A stretch of DNA of 57,436 bases. Origin: Defluviitaleaceae bacterium (GTDB lineage Bacteria > Bacillota > Clostridia > Lachnospirales > WQUN01). Numbering within the stretch: position 1 is the stretch's first letter; each line of letters opens with the position of its first letter. Of this stretch, positions 1-9,005 are shown in pieces. The notes beneath the pieces were generated by a model, which was not told where the DNA came from, ran no database searches, and worked only from the letters and a program-made list of their open reading frames with translations. The position numbers and the translations under genes are program-made. The stretch lies in contig WQVF01000016.1 in the NCBI GenBank assembly GCA_009781725.1, positions 1 through 57,436 of the forward strand, read 5' to 3'.

Positions 1-348
1 ATTATACATAGCAAAGCCTGGGTTGGTGGCGTGGTGATCTATGCATATTGTAGTCTTTGCTTTACGAAAAAAAGGCCGAGCAAAGCTCAACCTTTCAACG
101 TCGGCACAATCTAATGTGATAAAAAGGTCATTAACTAAAGGGGTCTTATATGTGTATAAAAACTCCCGTCCCGGGATGATATTATATTTAGTCGGATATG
201 GTTCCAACATAACAGTGACTTTTTTGTCAAGCTTAGCCAGGGCCATCGCAAGACCAAAGCTCGACCCGATTGCATCTCCATCCGGGCCGGTATGGCTTGC
301 AATAACAAAATTATCTTGCTCGCGCAACAACTCAACTATTTGTTCCAC
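1..348 (-). CDS. nrnA: NrnA-type DHH phosphoesterase, N-terminal part (runs off the window)
   Basis: The first 116 codons of a DHH/DHHA1 phosphoesterase (oligoribonuclease NrnA / pAp phosphatase), a family that degrades 2-5 nt RNAs and dephosphorylates pAp in the cytoplasm. Visible family motifs: SHTGPDGDAIGSS near residues 19-31 (DHH motif I), LDCAD near 85 (motif II) and IDHHATN near 106 (the DHH signature). The gene leaves the left edge, so the DHHA1 half is missing. I chose the GTG at 348, preceded by GAGG at a normal distance; it overlaps the end of rbfA by 17 bp, which suggests translational coupling. The order rbfA-nrnA is the usual one in Bacillota. Confidence 0.9.
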   Translation of the reverse strand, partial: MEQIVELLREQDNFVIASHTGPDGDAIGSSFGLAMALAKLDKKVTVMLEPYPTKYNIIPGREFLYTYKTPLVNDLFITLDCADVERLSFARPFFRKAKTTICIDHHATNPGFAMYN

Positions 349-694
349 GATTTACCTCGTCGATAAGCTTACGCATTCTCATTCCATATTCTATTGAATC
401 GTCAAACACAAAGGTAATCTCGGGAGTTACCCGTAGATTTATGACCTCGGCAATGCGCTTCCGCACAAACCCCGTGCCGCTTTTTAGGGCCTCCATGGAG
501 TCCTTTTGCTTGGCTTCATCCCCCAGCACACTTACATAGATTTTACAGAACTTCATATCGCTGGTGGTTTCCGCACGCATAACACTTACCACGGAGCCTA
601 GGCGCGGGTCGGACATTTCTGAGCGGATTGTCTCTGCCGTTACCCGCACGATTTCATCGTTGATGCGTGTGAGCCTTGTGCTGTTACGCTTCAC
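332..694 (-). CDS. rbfA: Ribosome-binding factor A
   Basis: RbfA is a small KH-fold protein that binds 30S subunits late in assembly and helps 16S rRNA 5'-end maturation. The 120-residue product has the usual family length and opening (RLTRINDEIVRVTAETI) and the conserved middle, SDPRLGSVVSVMRAETTSD. The start is GTG at 694, preceded by GGAGGG about 9 nt upstream. It lies 63 bp downstream of infB and overlaps nrnA, as in the standard nusA-infB-rbfA operon. Confidence 0.95.
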   Translation of the reverse strand: MKRNSTRLTRINDEIVRVTAETIRSEMSDPRLGSVVSVMRAETTSDMKFCKIYVSVLGDEAKQKDSMEALKSGTGFVRKRIAEVINLRVTPEITFVFDDSIEYGMRMRKLIDEVNRGTNS

Positions 695-757
695 CTTGGG
701 ATTCCCTCCCTTTGTTCATATTTGGTAATGGAAGTGGTTGGATTCGCGTTGCAGTAC

Positions 758-3700
758 TTACCTGGGGATTTCTTCCATGACATACGCTTCAATTCTGTCG
801 CCTTCTTTTATATCGCTGTAATTTTTAAAAAGCATTCCGCATTCATATCCGGCAGCTACTTCCCTTGCATCGTCTTTGAAACGCTTCAGGGCTTCGAGAT
901 GGCCGTCGTAGATTACTCTGCCGTCGCGGACTAGGCGGACTTGGGCATTGCGGGTAATCCGGCCGTCGTTAATATAGCAACCTGCGATATTGCCAACACT
1001 GGAGGCTTTGAAAACCTGGCGAATTTCTGCATGGCCCAGGATTTTTTCTTGGAACTCTGGGTCCAGCATACCCTTCATTGCGGCTTCGATATCATCTATT
1101 GCGGCGTAGATTACGCTGTAGGTACGGATATCTACCTGCTCGGATTCGGCAGTGGATTTCGCGCTTACGTCTGGGCGAACATTAAAGCCGATGATTATCG
1201 CATTAGAGGCGGAGGCTAGCATTACATCTGATTCGTTGATGGCACCTACACCAGTATGGATAATACGTACCCGTACTTCCTCGTTGGTAAGCTTGTCTAA
1301 GCTACCACGGAGGGCTTCAACGGAACCCTGTACATCTGCCTTGACTACGATATTCAGGTCTTTGACCTGACCGGCTTGTATTTGGCTGAATAAGTCGTCT
1401 AGGGAAACCTTGCCCTGGGTAGATTTAATCATGCTTACTCTGCCCTTGGCTACAACGGTTTCGGATAGCTGACGGGCCTGCTTGTCGCTTTGGGCGGTGT
1501 AGATTACGTCACCGGTTACAGGAACATCTGCAAGGCCGATGATTTCTACCGGGGTGGATGGGCCTGCTTCCATGAGGCTGCGGCCTCTACTGTCTGTCAT
1601 CGCACGGACTTTTCCATAACAAGCACCTGCTACCACAGGGTCGCCAATTCTTAGGGTTCCACTTTGAACGAGAACCGTTGCAACTGGGCCACGGCCTTTG
1701 TCCAGCTTGGCTTCTATTATGCTACCTCGGGCGGATTTGTTGGGATTGGCCTTAAGCTCCTTCATTTCCGCTACCAGGAGAATCATCTCAAGAAGCTGTT
1801 CAATACCGGTCCTTTCCATGGCGGAAACGGGAACGGTAATGGTTTCGCCGCCCCAGTCTTCAGATTGAAGGCCATGCTCTGTAAGTTCTTGCTTTACGCG
1901 GTCTGGGTTGGCACCGGGTTTATCCATTTTATTGATGGCAACTATGATTTCCACACCGGCGGCTTTGGCGTGGTTTATTGCCTCTATGGTCTGAGGCATT
2001 ACACCGTCATCTGCGGCTACCACTAAGATTGCGATATCCGTAACTTGCGCGCCTCGCATACGCATTGCGGTAAAGGCCTCATGGCCTGGGGTATCCAGAA
2101 ATGTGATGGCTTTTCCGTTAATAGAGGTACTGTACGCACCAATATGCTGGGTTATGCCGCCAGCTTCTGAAGCCTGGACATTTGCGGAGCGGATAACATC
2201 GAGAAGTGATGTCTTACCATGGTCAACATGGCCCATAACGACCACAACCGGCGGCCGGGACACTAAGTTGATTTCGTCTTCCGGTTCCGCTGAGAATGCA
2301 GCGTCGAATGCGTCTACCTCTACATATTCTTCCACTAAAACATTAAATGATTCAGCCACATGGGAAGCTGTTTCAAAATCTATAAGCTGATTGGCAGTTA
2401 CCATCAGGCCCTTTTTCATCAGGACCTTGATAACATCGGAATTGGAGCGATGTAACTTTTCTGCCAAGTCCCTTACGGTAATTTCTGCTGCTACGGTGAT
2501 TTCCGTAACATCAGGCATTTTAGGCATGATTTTTTTAACATGAACAGGCTTGGGGGCACGACCTTGGCGTGTATTGCGGCCTTGGTTTAGGTAGCTGTCC
2601 TTACGCTCGCTTTTTTCTTTTTGAGTGGAACGTGCTTGAGAGCTGCGGCTCCATTGGGACTTTCTATCGTCCTTGGTGGGCTCACCCTTTTTGGTGTCGG
2701 GCCTGCCTGTACCAGGGCCGCCGCTTCGGGGTGCGCCTGGTCTTGGCGGACCACCTGCAGGGCCTCTGCCAGGAGACATTGGGCCCCTTGGGGCACCGGG
2801 GCCGCCAGGACGTTGACCGTATGAGGGTCTTTGGCCGTCTGGACGAGGAGGTCTGTCGCCGTATTGTGGTCTTTGACCATCTGGGCGAGGAGGTCTGTCG
2901 CCGTATTGTGGTCTTTGACCATCTGGACGAGGAGGTCTGTCGCCGTATTGGGATCTTTGACCGTCCGGACGGGGAGGCCTGTCGCCATAGGGGCGTGAGC
3001 CATCTTGACGAGGTGGTCTGTCACCGTATTGTGGCCTTTGACCATCCGGGCGGGGTGGTCTTTGACCGTCTGGGCGGGGAGTCCGAGGCCTGTCGCCATA
3101 GGCCGGTCTTGAGCCATCTGCTCTAGGGGGACGATCAGGTCTTGGACCATCCGGACGTGGGGGTCTACCATCTTGACGAGGTGGTCTTTCTCCATCCCGC
3201 CTTGGACGGTCCCCTTGCGGAGGTCTGGCATCCCTCGGCTTTGGTTCGGCCGGGGTTTCCCCTTGAAGAGGGGCAGGTGTGGGCTGGGCAACAGCCGCTG
3301 GGGTTTCAGTATGTTTTTCTGGTGCAATAGTTTCAACGGGAGTGGTAACTGCCGGGGGCACGGAACCCGGTGCCAGGGAAGCTGCTTCCGCGACGGGTTG
3401 AGGCTTAGCCTCTTCTCCTGGGGGCTGAGGGCGTTGCAGCGGCCTGCCGTCTTCCCCTACTGGGCGAGGTCTGCGTTGCAGGGGCCGTCCGTCCGGGCCT
3501 ATGGGTCTGCCTTCGCTGTCTACAGGGCGTGGCCTGCGCTTTAACGGCTGACCGTCGGGGCCTAATGGAGGCAATGGTCTGCCATCCTCACCAAGTGGAC
3601 GTGGCCTACGCTTAAGAGGCTGACCATCAGGGCCTAATGGGGGCAACGGCCTACCATCCTCACCTAAAGGGCGTGGTCTGCGCTGCAAAGGCCGTCCGTC

Positions 3701-4186
3701 CGGGCCTACCGGGGGTAGCGGCCTTCCATCCTCGCCTAATGGACGAGGTCTGCGCGGCAAGGGCTTCCCATCAGGGCCCAATGGAGGCAACGGCCTGCCA
3801 TCTTCCCCTACAGGGCGTGGCCTACGTTGCAGGGGACGCCCGTCTGGGCCTACAGGAGGCAGGGGTCTTCCGTCCTCACCTACAGGTCGTGGCCTGCGCT
3901 CTTGAGGTTTGCCTTCAGCAGCCGTTGCCTGTTCCTGAGGCTTGACCTCTTCACTCTCGGGGCGGGGCTTACGCTTAATAAGCTGGCCTTCGGGAACTGC
4001 TGGGGCTGCTGCTTCACCGCCGGCTTTTCCTCCCGATGAAAAATCCTTTGTTAATCTCTCAACATCCGCATTGGTAACGGAACTAAAATTGCCCGCACTG
4101 GAACCGTACTCTGCAAGTTTAGCTATTACTTCTTTACTGCCGACATTGAGTTGTTTGGCTAATTCGTGTACACGAATTCTTGGCAT
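758..4186 (-). CDS. infB: Translation initiation factor IF-2 with a very long repetitive N-domain
   Basis: IF-2 is the GTPase that brings initiator tRNA to the 30S subunit. Of about 1142 residues, the first ~50 form the IF2_N helical domain ([19 protein letters not shown]). Residues ~55-250 are repeats of an [19 protein letters not shown] unit, and residues ~320-470 are repeats rich in [14 protein letters not shown]; both look disordered. A second IF2_N motif follows (~570-620). The GTPase domain starts near 645 with [12 protein letters not shown], then [18 protein letters not shown] and NKMDK. The EF-Tu-like and C-terminal domains complete the protein. I chose the ATG at 4186 because GGAGGTGG precedes it and the family starts at MPRIRV; an in-frame codon at 4222 would overlap ylxR. 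ylxQ, usually found between ylxR and infB, is absent. Confidence 0.95.
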   Translation of the reverse strand: MPRIRVHELAKQLNVGSKEVIAKLAEYGSSAGNFSSVTNADVERLTKDFSSGGKAGGEAAAPAVPEGQLIKRKPRPESEEVKPQEQATAAEGKPQERRPRPVGEDGRPLPPVGPDGRPLQRRPRPVGEDGRPLPPLGPDGKPLPRRPRPLGEDGRPLPPVGPDGRPLQRRPRPLGEDGRPLPPLGPDGQPLKRRPRPLGEDGRPLPPLGPDGQPLKRRPRPVDSEGRPIGPDGRPLQRRPRPVGEDGRPLQRPQPPGEEAKPQPVAEAASLAPGSVPPAVTTPVETIAPEKHTETPAAVAQPTPAPLQGETPAEPKPRDARPPQGDRPRRDGERPPRQDGRPPRPDGPRPDRPPRADGSRPAYGDRPRTPRPDGQRPPRPDGQRPQYGDRPPRQDGSRPYGDRPPRPDGQRSQYGDRPPRPDGQRPQYGDRPPRPDGQRPQYGDRPPRPDGQRPSYGQRPGGPGAPRGPMSPGRGPAGGPPRPGAPRSGGPGTGRPDTKKGEPTKDDRKSQWSRSSQARSTQKEKSERKDSYLNQGRNTRQGRAPKPVHVKKIMPKMPDVTEITVAAEITVRDLAEKLHRSNSDVIKVLMKKGLMVTANQLIDFETASHVAESFNVLVEEYVEVDAFDAAFSAEPEDEINLVSRPPVVVVMGHVDHGKTSLLDVIRSANVQASEAGGITQHIGAYSTSINGKAITFLDTPGHEAFTAMRMRGAQVTDIAILVVAADDGVMPQTIEAINHAKAAGVEIIVAINKMDKPGANPDRVKQELTEHGLQSEDWGGETITVPVSAMERTGIEQLLEMILLVAEMKELKANPNKSARGSIIEAKLDKGRGPVATVLVQSGTLRIGDPVVAGACYGKVRAMTDSRGRSLMEAGPSTPVEIIGLADVPVTGDVIYTAQSDKQARQLSETVVAKGRVSMIKSTQGKVSLDDLFSQIQAGQVKDLNIVVKADVQGSVEALRGSLDKLTNEEVRVRIIHTGVGAINESDVMLASASNAIIIGFNVRPDVSAKSTAESEQVDIRTYSVIYAAIDDIEAAMKGMLDPEFQEKILGHAEIRQVFKASSVGNIAGCYINDGRITRNAQVRLVRDGRVIYDGHLEALKRFKDDAREVAAGYECGMLFKNYSDIKEGDRIEAYVMEEIPR

Positions 4187-4205
4187 CAAGCCACCTCCGA
4201 GATTA

Positions 4206-4523
4206 TCACAAAACCACTTCAAGTTGCTTTGCTAATTCTTCATATATTTCCAGGGAAACAGAACACTTGAAAGAACGCTCCAGTCCCTTTGATTTTTTGG
4301 CTTTTTTTAAGCAGTCAATATCTAAGCACAGATATGCGGCTCGACCATGCTGCTTTCTAGTGGGGTCAATATATATTGCCCCTTCTTTGTTTCGGGCAAT
4401 TCTTGTCAAGGATTTCTTGTCCTTCATTTGGTTGCAGCCTACGCATCTTCTAAGTGGCTGCTTCCTCGGTAGCTGCTGCTTGGGCTGGGGCTTCTTCGTA
4501 GTACTCGTCGTAGTATTCGTCAT
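4206..4523 (-). CDS. ylxR: YlxR (DUF448) RNA-binding protein
   Basis: A small basic nucleic-acid-binding protein conserved in the nusA-infB operon. The family core is plain: [18 protein letters not shown], then [15 protein letters not shown] and [17 protein letters not shown]. The start is uncertain. The core has no close start codon, and the nearest in-frame ATG (4523) lies inside the acidic tail of nusA, with GGAGAG 7 nt upstream; this gives about 105 residues and a 74-bp overlap with nusA in another frame. The extra N-terminal segment is Thr/Lys-rich only because it is the alternative frame of the nusA Glu/Tyr repeats. Translation might instead depend on reinitiation or frameshifting from nusA. 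Confidence 0.85.
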   Translation of the reverse strand: MTNTTTSTTKKPQPKQQLPRKQPLRRCVGCNQMKDKKSLTRIARNKEGAIYIDPTRKQHGRAAYLCLDIDCLKKAKKSKGLERSFKCSVSLEIYEELAKQLEVVL

Positions 4524-5709
4524 CGTAGTACTCTCCGTCGTCGTAGTACTCTTCTTCTTCATAATACTCTTCGCTGTCATCGTATTCGTCGTAGTATTCT
4601 TCTTCGTAGTATTCTTCATAGACCTCTTCAGCCGGCCTTTCTACAACGGGGAACACAAGGAAATCCGTGCCCTCGATTTGGGACTCGCTTTTTATATCTA
4701 TACTCCACCCAGTGAGCTTAGCGGCTAAGCGAGCATTTTGCCCCTCCTTGCCTATTGCAAGGGACAACTGGGTATCAGGGACTATTACCTTTGCGGAGTT
4801 TTCGTATGGGCTTAAGGCCACCTGGATAACCTTACTTGGGGAAAGGGCCGCGGCAATAAACTTACTCGGGTCTTCGCTCCACTGTACGATATCCAGCCTC
4901 TCGCCCCGAAGCTCACCGCTTATTAGGTTAACTCTGTGGCCGCTTTGGCCTACACAGGCTCCAATTGGATCTACATTAGGTTGCTCGGTGTAGACGGCAA
5001 CCTTGCTACGGCTGCCTGGCTCTCTAGCTATTGCCTTGATTTCCACGGTGCCGTCATAGATTTCTGGTACCTCTTGCTCGAAAAGATGCCTAAGTAGCTC
5101 CGGATGGGCCCGGGATATATTTACGATTGGGCCCTTGCTAGACTGGCGCACATCGGATATATAGACTTTGATACGGTCTGAGAAATTATATCTTTCCCGT
5201 GGGATTTGCTCACCTGCGGGGAGAGTCGCTTCCAACCGGCCAAGGGATACAATAACATTTCGCTTATCCATACGCTGGACTACGGCGGTTACCATCTCAT
5301 TTTCTTTGGAAATGAATTCATTATAAAGGATTTCCCGCTCCGCTTCCCGGAATTTTTGGGTTACGACTTGCTTGGCGGTTTGGGCAGAGATACGGCCGAA
5401 GTTCTTTGGGGTTACAACCAGCTCAATTTCATCATCAATTTCCGCATTGCTGTGTATTTTACGAGCGTCTTCCAGGCTTATCTGGATTTCGGGGTCCTCT
5501 ACGGTTTCGACGATGGCTTTTTTTGACATAACGGTATAAACGCCGGTTTCCCGGTTTACCGTTACACGGATTTCGGCATTTTGGCCATATTGGCGTTTGC
5601 AGGCTGAAACAAGGGATGCTTCTATTGCTTCGAATATCAATTCCTTATCTATACCACGTTCCTGGGCTACTAAGTTTAAAGCTTCAATGAGTTCCCTACC
5701 GGTGTCCAT
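4450..5709 (-). CDS. nusA: Transcription termination/antitermination factor NusA with acidic tyrosine-rich tail
   Basis: NusA binds RNA polymerase and modulates pausing, termination and antitermination. The 419 residues contain the N-terminal polymerase-binding domain (ELIEALNLVAQERGIDKE), an S1 domain (~135-200), and KH1/KH2 domains with VGQSGHRVNLI and AIGKEGQNARLAAKLTGW. The family core ends near residue 350. It is followed by a tail of about 60 residues almost entirely of Glu, Asp and Tyr, ending in a short Ala/Glu stretch. The start is ATG 5709 with GGGAGG upstream. rimP precedes it by 18 bp. Expression probably responds to the leader hairpin at 6216-6239. Confidence 0.95.
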   Translation of the reverse strand: MDTGRELIEALNLVAQERGIDKELIFEAIEASLVSACKRQYGQNAEIRVTVNRETGVYTVMSKKAIVETVEDPEIQISLEDARKIHSNAEIDDEIELVVTPKNFGRISAQTAKQVVTQKFREAEREILYNEFISKENEMVTAVVQRMDKRNVIVSLGRLEATLPAGEQIPRERYNFSDRIKVYISDVRQSSKGPIVNISRAHPELLRHLFEQEVPEIYDGTVEIKAIAREPGSRSKVAVYTEQPNVDPIGACVGQSGHRVNLISGELRGERLDIVQWSEDPSKFIAAALSPSKVIQVALSPYENSAKVIVPDTQLSLAIGKEGQNARLAAKLTGWSIDIKSESQIEGTDFLVFPVVERPAEEVYEEYYEEEYYDEYDDSEEYYEEEEYYDDGEYYDDEYYDEYYEEAPAQAAATEEAAT

Positions 5710-5727
5710 TTTTACGGGTTCCTCCCT

Positions 5728-6189
5728 TTAGTCAAATACCATTAATTTACAGCTCCCAATCTGGGATACTGGAATGTGACGAATGGTGCCGTCTTCTTCT
5801 GTCAGGGTCAGCGTTTCTTTTGTATATTCCGTAAGCTGCCCGGTAAATTTCCTCCGGCCGTCTAGGGGGCCGTATAGGCGCAAGGCTATTTTATGGCCTG
5901 TGTACCGCATAAAGTGTTCCGGCTTTGAAAGCTTGCGCTCTACTCCCGGGGAGCTTACCTCCAGGTAGTAGGATTGCTCTATAGGGTCATGTTCGTCCAG
6001 TACTGCATCAGCAGCCCGGCTGACCCGTTCGCAATCTTCCAAGTCCACCCCAGGCTCTTTGTCTATATACAGCCTTAGGATGCGGGCGGTGCCTTCCTTG
6101 ATAAATTCCAAATCATATAGACTTACCCCTTGGGCTTCTACCACAGGGGTCAGCAGATTTGTGAGATGTTCGAGCTTTGGGGTTGACAT
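5728..6189 (-). CDS. rimP: Ribosome maturation factor RimP
   Basis: RimP assists 30S subunit maturation. The 153-residue protein shows the family opening, VEAQGVSLYDLEFIKEG, and the LRLYIDKEPGVDLEDCERVSRA segment (split here over residues ~40-62), then SSPGVERKLSKPEHF. I chose ATG 6189, preceded by AAAAGGGGAT; an in-frame TTG at 6210 would place the start upstream of the ribosome site. It is the first gene of the leftward operon, behind the promoter at 6275-6303. Confidence 0.93.
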   Translation of the reverse strand: MSTPKLEHLTNLLTPVVEAQGVSLYDLEFIKEGTARILRLYIDKEPGVDLEDCERVSRAADAVLDEHDPIEQSYYLEVSSPGVERKLSKPEHFMRYTGHKIALRLYGPLDGRRKFTGQLTEYTKETLTLTEEDGTIRHIPVSQIGSCKLMVFD

Positions 6190-6215
6190 CGTTATCCCCT
6201 TTTTGGACAAAATTT

Positions 6216-6239
6216 AAGAGCGGGTTGGCACCCGCTCTT
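6216..6239 (-). promoter_or_regulatory. Leader hairpin of the rimP-nusA operon (candidate NusA-responsive terminator)
   Basis: A perfect 10-bp stem (6216-6225 with 6230-6239) and a 4-nt loop. On the minus strand it is followed by the weak U-rich stretch TAAATTTT and then rimP. It sits in the 5' leader, downstream of the promoter. In Bacillus subtilis the ylxS-nusA leader holds a NusA-dependent terminator through which NusA limits its own synthesis; the position and the poor U-tract fit that model here. The function is inferred. Confidence 0.6.
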
Positions 6240-6274
6240 TCCGTTTCGTGAGATATGAATTGTTAACGATAGGC

Positions 6275-6303
6275 ATTATACCAGGTTTTTACATGGATGG
6301 CAA
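6275..6303 (-). promoter_or_regulatory. Sigma-A promoter of the rimP operon
   Basis: Minus-strand -35 TTGCCA (6298-6303), 17-nt spacer, -10 TATAAT (6275-6280). This is close to consensus and places transcription start near 6268, about 80 nt upstream of rimP. Confidence 0.8.
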
Positions 6304-6362
6304 ACATTTTTTTATAGCGGCAGGGATACCACCCCTACTTACTCACAACCCCGTAAATATGG

Positions 6363-6375
6363 TATCATTTCATTA
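6363..6375 (+). promoter_or_regulatory. Possible -10 box giving a leaderless ecfA transcript
   Basis: TATCAT (6363-6368) lies 7 nt before the ATG at 6375, with a weak -35 candidate TTACTC (6339-6344, 18-nt spacer). If used, the mRNA would begin at or beside the start codon, which would account for the missing ribosome site. Weak evidence. Confidence 0.3.
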
Positions 6376-8198
6376 TGATAAAAACAGATAAAATATATTT
6401 TGCCTATCCAGGCACAGGGCAAACCCCTGATGTACTCAAAGAAATTGATATATCCATAAAATCCGGAGAGTTTGTGGCGATTTTAGGCCACAACGGCTCC
6501 GGCAAATCCACCCTGGCCCGGCATCTTAACGCACTTCTTATGCCGACTCAAGGTACATTATGGATAAACGGGAAAGACACAAAGGAAAGAGAAAACCTAT
6601 GGACTATCCGGCAAACAGTGGGGATGGTATTTCAAAATCCCGATAATCAGATAATCGCCACTGTGGTAGAAGAAGATGTGGCCTTCGGGCCGGAGAACTT
6701 GGGAGTATCCCCGGCAGAAATTCGCCAGCGGGTGGACGAAACCCTTGCAACTGTGGGAATGGAGTCTTTTGCCTTATCGGCACCCCATAATTTATCAGGT
6801 GGGCAGAAGCAAAGGGTGGCCATTGCAGGCGTACTTGCAATGCGCCCTGATTGCATTGTACTGGATGAACCAACGGCAATGCTTGACCCTGCTGGCAGGC
6901 GAGAGGTGCTGGAGACCGTAACCCGCCTTAACCAGGAGGGCATTACCGTTATCCTGATAACACACTTCATGGAGGAAGCAGTGCTTGCTAAGCGTGTTAT
7001 TGTGATGCATGATGGTGAAGTGGTGCTGGATGATACCCCTCGTGGGGTATTTTCTCAGGTTGAGACTATGAGGGAATATGTACTATCTGTGCCACCGGTG
7101 ACTGCCCTTGCCCATAAGCTGCGTGAATCGGGTCTGGATGTTGCCGAGGATATTATGACTGTCGAGGAATTTGTACAAGACACAGCCATTCAAAAAGCTC
7201 TGACAACACCATCCCCCTCCGTCATCCCGGGCTTGACCCAAGTTGCAGGGGTGAGCAGCAAAAATGACCTTCTTTTGCGACCAGCCCAGGATTCCATTAC
7301 CATTTCCACAGTAGGGGGGATTCCGTCTCAAGGCCGGGATGACAGGGAAAAGGTTGTCACCCAAATAAAAAATCTAACCCACACCTATAGCCCAGGCTCC
7401 GTGTTCGAAATGACAGCCTTAAACGACATAAATCTATCAATAAATCAAGGGGAAATGGTAGCTTTGATAGGCCACACCGGCTCAGGCAAGAGCACCTTAA
7501 TCCAACATCTCAATGGCCTACTCAAGCCAACCTCAGGCCAAATCCTAATCGAGGGCGAGGACATCGCAGCCGATAAAACCAAACTCAAAGCCCTACGCCA
7601 AAAAGTAGGCCTAGTCTTCCAATACCCGGAACACCAGCTTTTCGAGCCCACTGTTTATAAAGACGTAGCCTTCGGCCCAACCCGAATGGGGCTTACCCCA
7701 GAGGAAATAGAATCCCAAACGAAAAAATCCCTAACAACCGTAGGCCTTGGAGAAGAGTTCTACGAAAAATCCCCCTTTGAGCTATCAGGAGGAGAAAAAC
7801 GCCGAGCCGCAATCGCAGGAGTGCTTGCAATGGGCCCCAAAATCCTAATCTTGGACGAACCCACCGCAGGCCTGGACCCACAAGGCCGAAGAGAAATCCT
7901 AGCCCAAATCAAAAAAATGCATACGGAACTGGGCATTACCGTAATCTTGGTATCACATAGCATGGACGACGCTGCCCGTCTCACAGACCGGATAATCGTC
8001 CTCAACCAAGGGAATCTGTTATACGACGATACCCCATCTCAAGTATTTTCCCAGGCTGAAACACTGCTTAAAATCGGCCTGGACATTCCACAAATAAGCC
8101 GCTTGGCCGCACGCCTTGGAGAACTCAACCCTGCCATCCCCTCAAATATATTCACAATCGACGCCCTGGCAGACTGCATACTGGGGGTGGCGAAATGA
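6375..8198 (+). CDS. Fused energy-coupling factor ATPase EcfA1-EcfA2
   Basis: The ATPase pair of an ECF vitamin transporter, normally two separate genes, here in one 607-residue ORF. The first half (1-~280) has Walker A GHNGSGKST (38-46), signature LSGGQKQR and Walker B CIVLDEPTAMLDP, as in EcfA1. The second half (~327-607) has Walker A GHTGSGKST (~366-374), signature LSGGEKRR and ILILDEPTAGLDP, as in EcfA2. The linker (residues ~283-323) is encoded by a dispersed palindromic element (7221-7343), and no start codon with a ribosome site precedes the second half. The start ATG has no visible Shine-Dalgarno sequence. ecfT overlaps by 4 bp. The substrate-binding S component is not in the window. 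Confidence 0.9.
   Translation: MIKTDKIYFAYPGTGQTPDVLKEIDISIKSGEFVAILGHNGSGKSTLARHLNALLMPTQGTLWINGKDTKERENLWTIRQTVGMVFQNPDNQIIATVVEEDVAFGPENLGVSPAEIRQRVDETLATVGMESFALSAPHNLSGGQKQRVAIAGVLAMRPDCIVLDEPTAMLDPAGRREVLETVTRLNQEGITVILITHFMEEAVLAKRVIVMHDGEVVLDDTPRGVFSQVETMREYVLSVPPVTALAHKLRESGLDVAEDIMTVEEFVQDTAIQKALTTPSPSVIPGLTQVAGVSSKNDLLLRPAQDSITISTVGGIPSQGRDDREKVVTQIKNLTHTYSPGSVFEMTALNDINLSINQGEMVALIGHTGSGKSTLIQHLNGLLKPTSGQILIEGEDIAADKTKLKALRQKVGLVFQYPEHQLFEPTVYKDVAFGPTRMGLTPEEIESQTKKSLTTVGLGEEFYEKSPFELSGGEKRRAAIAGVLAMGPKILILDEPTAGLDPQGRREILAQIKKMHTELGITVILVSHSMDDAARLTDRIIVLNQGNLLYDDTPSQVFSQAETLLKIGLDIPQISRLAARLGELNPAIPSNIFTIDALADCILGVAK
7221..7343. repeat. Palindromic dispersed repeat, family A, in-frame inside ecfA
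   Basis: A 123-bp element bounded by the inverted repeat GTCATCCCGG (7221-7230) / CCGGGATGAC (7334-7343). The same ends and orientation features occur at 20427-20500 and 55827-55890. Here it is read through without stops and forms the linker between the two ATPase halves. The translated ends are SVIPG...GGIPSQGRDD. Confidence 0.8.
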
Positions 8199-8992
8199 CC
8201 CGGATAACCATCGGCCAGTACTATCCCTCGGATTCCGTAATCCACCGCATAGACCCACGATTTAAACTACTTGCCACAATGTTTTACATTACGTCCTTGT
8301 TTTTTGTGAATCACTTTGGGGGATATGGTGTTGCGGCTGTGTTTATACTGTTTCTAGTAAAACTGGCAAAAGTGCCTGTGCTGTTTCTTTTGCGAGGGCT
8401 TAGGGCTATTTTATTTATTCTATGCTTTGCAGTGGTGCTTAATCTGTTTATGACCCCTGGGGAGAATGTACTTTTTGCCTTCGGGTTTCTTAGGGTCACA
8501 ATGGAAGGGGTGAATATGGCCACACAAATGGCTGTGCGTCTGATTTTACTAATCACAGGCTCCTCAATTCTTACCTTGACCACATCCCCCATTCAGCTCA
8601 CAGACGGTATCGAGTCATTACTAAAACCCCTTAAGATTATCAAAGTCCCTGCCCATGATATAGCAATGATGATGACCATTGCACTCAGATTTATCCCCAC
8701 CTTGGCAGAGGAAATGGACAAAATAATGAAGGCCCAAAAAGCCAGAGGCGCGGATTTAGACACCGGCGGCCTAATAAAACGTGCAAAGAGCCTGCTTCCC
8801 ATTTTGGTACCCCTATTCGTATCCGCGTTCAAACGGGCAGACGAATTAGCAACGGCAATGGAGGCCAGGTGCTATCGCGGGGATGTTGGCAGGACCAGGA
8901 TGAAGGTACTGCGGCTGGCAGGAAGGGATTGGATTGCCGCAGTGGTTGTGACGATTTATGGAGTGGCATTATTTATGACAAGGCTGCTATAA
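8195..8992 (+). CDS. ecfT: Energy-coupling factor transporter transmembrane protein EcfT
   Basis: EcfT is the membrane scaffold that links the EcfA ATPases to the substrate-binding S components. The 265-residue protein has several hydrophobic helices (roughly 27-75, 100-130, 240-265) and the two coupling motifs of the family, AQKARGAD (~183) and the more divergent AMEARCYRGD (~221), where the usual Ala-Arg-Gly appears as Ala-Arg-Cys. The start ATG overlaps the ecfA stop (ATGA), as in other ECF operons. Confidence 0.93.
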   Translation: MTRITIGQYYPSDSVIHRIDPRFKLLATMFYITSLFFVNHFGGYGVAAVFILFLVKLAKVPVLFLLRGLRAILFILCFAVVLNLFMTPGENVLFAFGFLRVTMEGVNMATQMAVRLILLITGSSILTLTTSPIQLTDGIESLLKPLKIIKVPAHDIAMMMTIALRFIPTLAEEMDKIMKAQKARGADLDTGGLIKRAKSLLPILVPLFVSAFKRADELATAMEARCYRGDVGRTRMKVLRLAGRDWIAAVVVTIYGVALFMTRLL

Positions 8993-9005
8993 AAGGAGGA
9001 AACCA

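Noticed and set aside
41..397. Plus-strand open frame at the left edge
   Set aside because: Antisense to nrnA and rbfA, whose motifs are clear on the minus strand.
2587..3336. Long same-strand open frame inside infB
   Set aside because: It is an alternative frame of the repetitive IF-2 N-domain; the protein is low-complexity and has no ribosome site.
2800..3990. CRISPR-like array suggested by regular DNA repeats
   Set aside because: The repeats are the codons of the IF-2 protein repeats, with no unique spacers and an intact reading frame.
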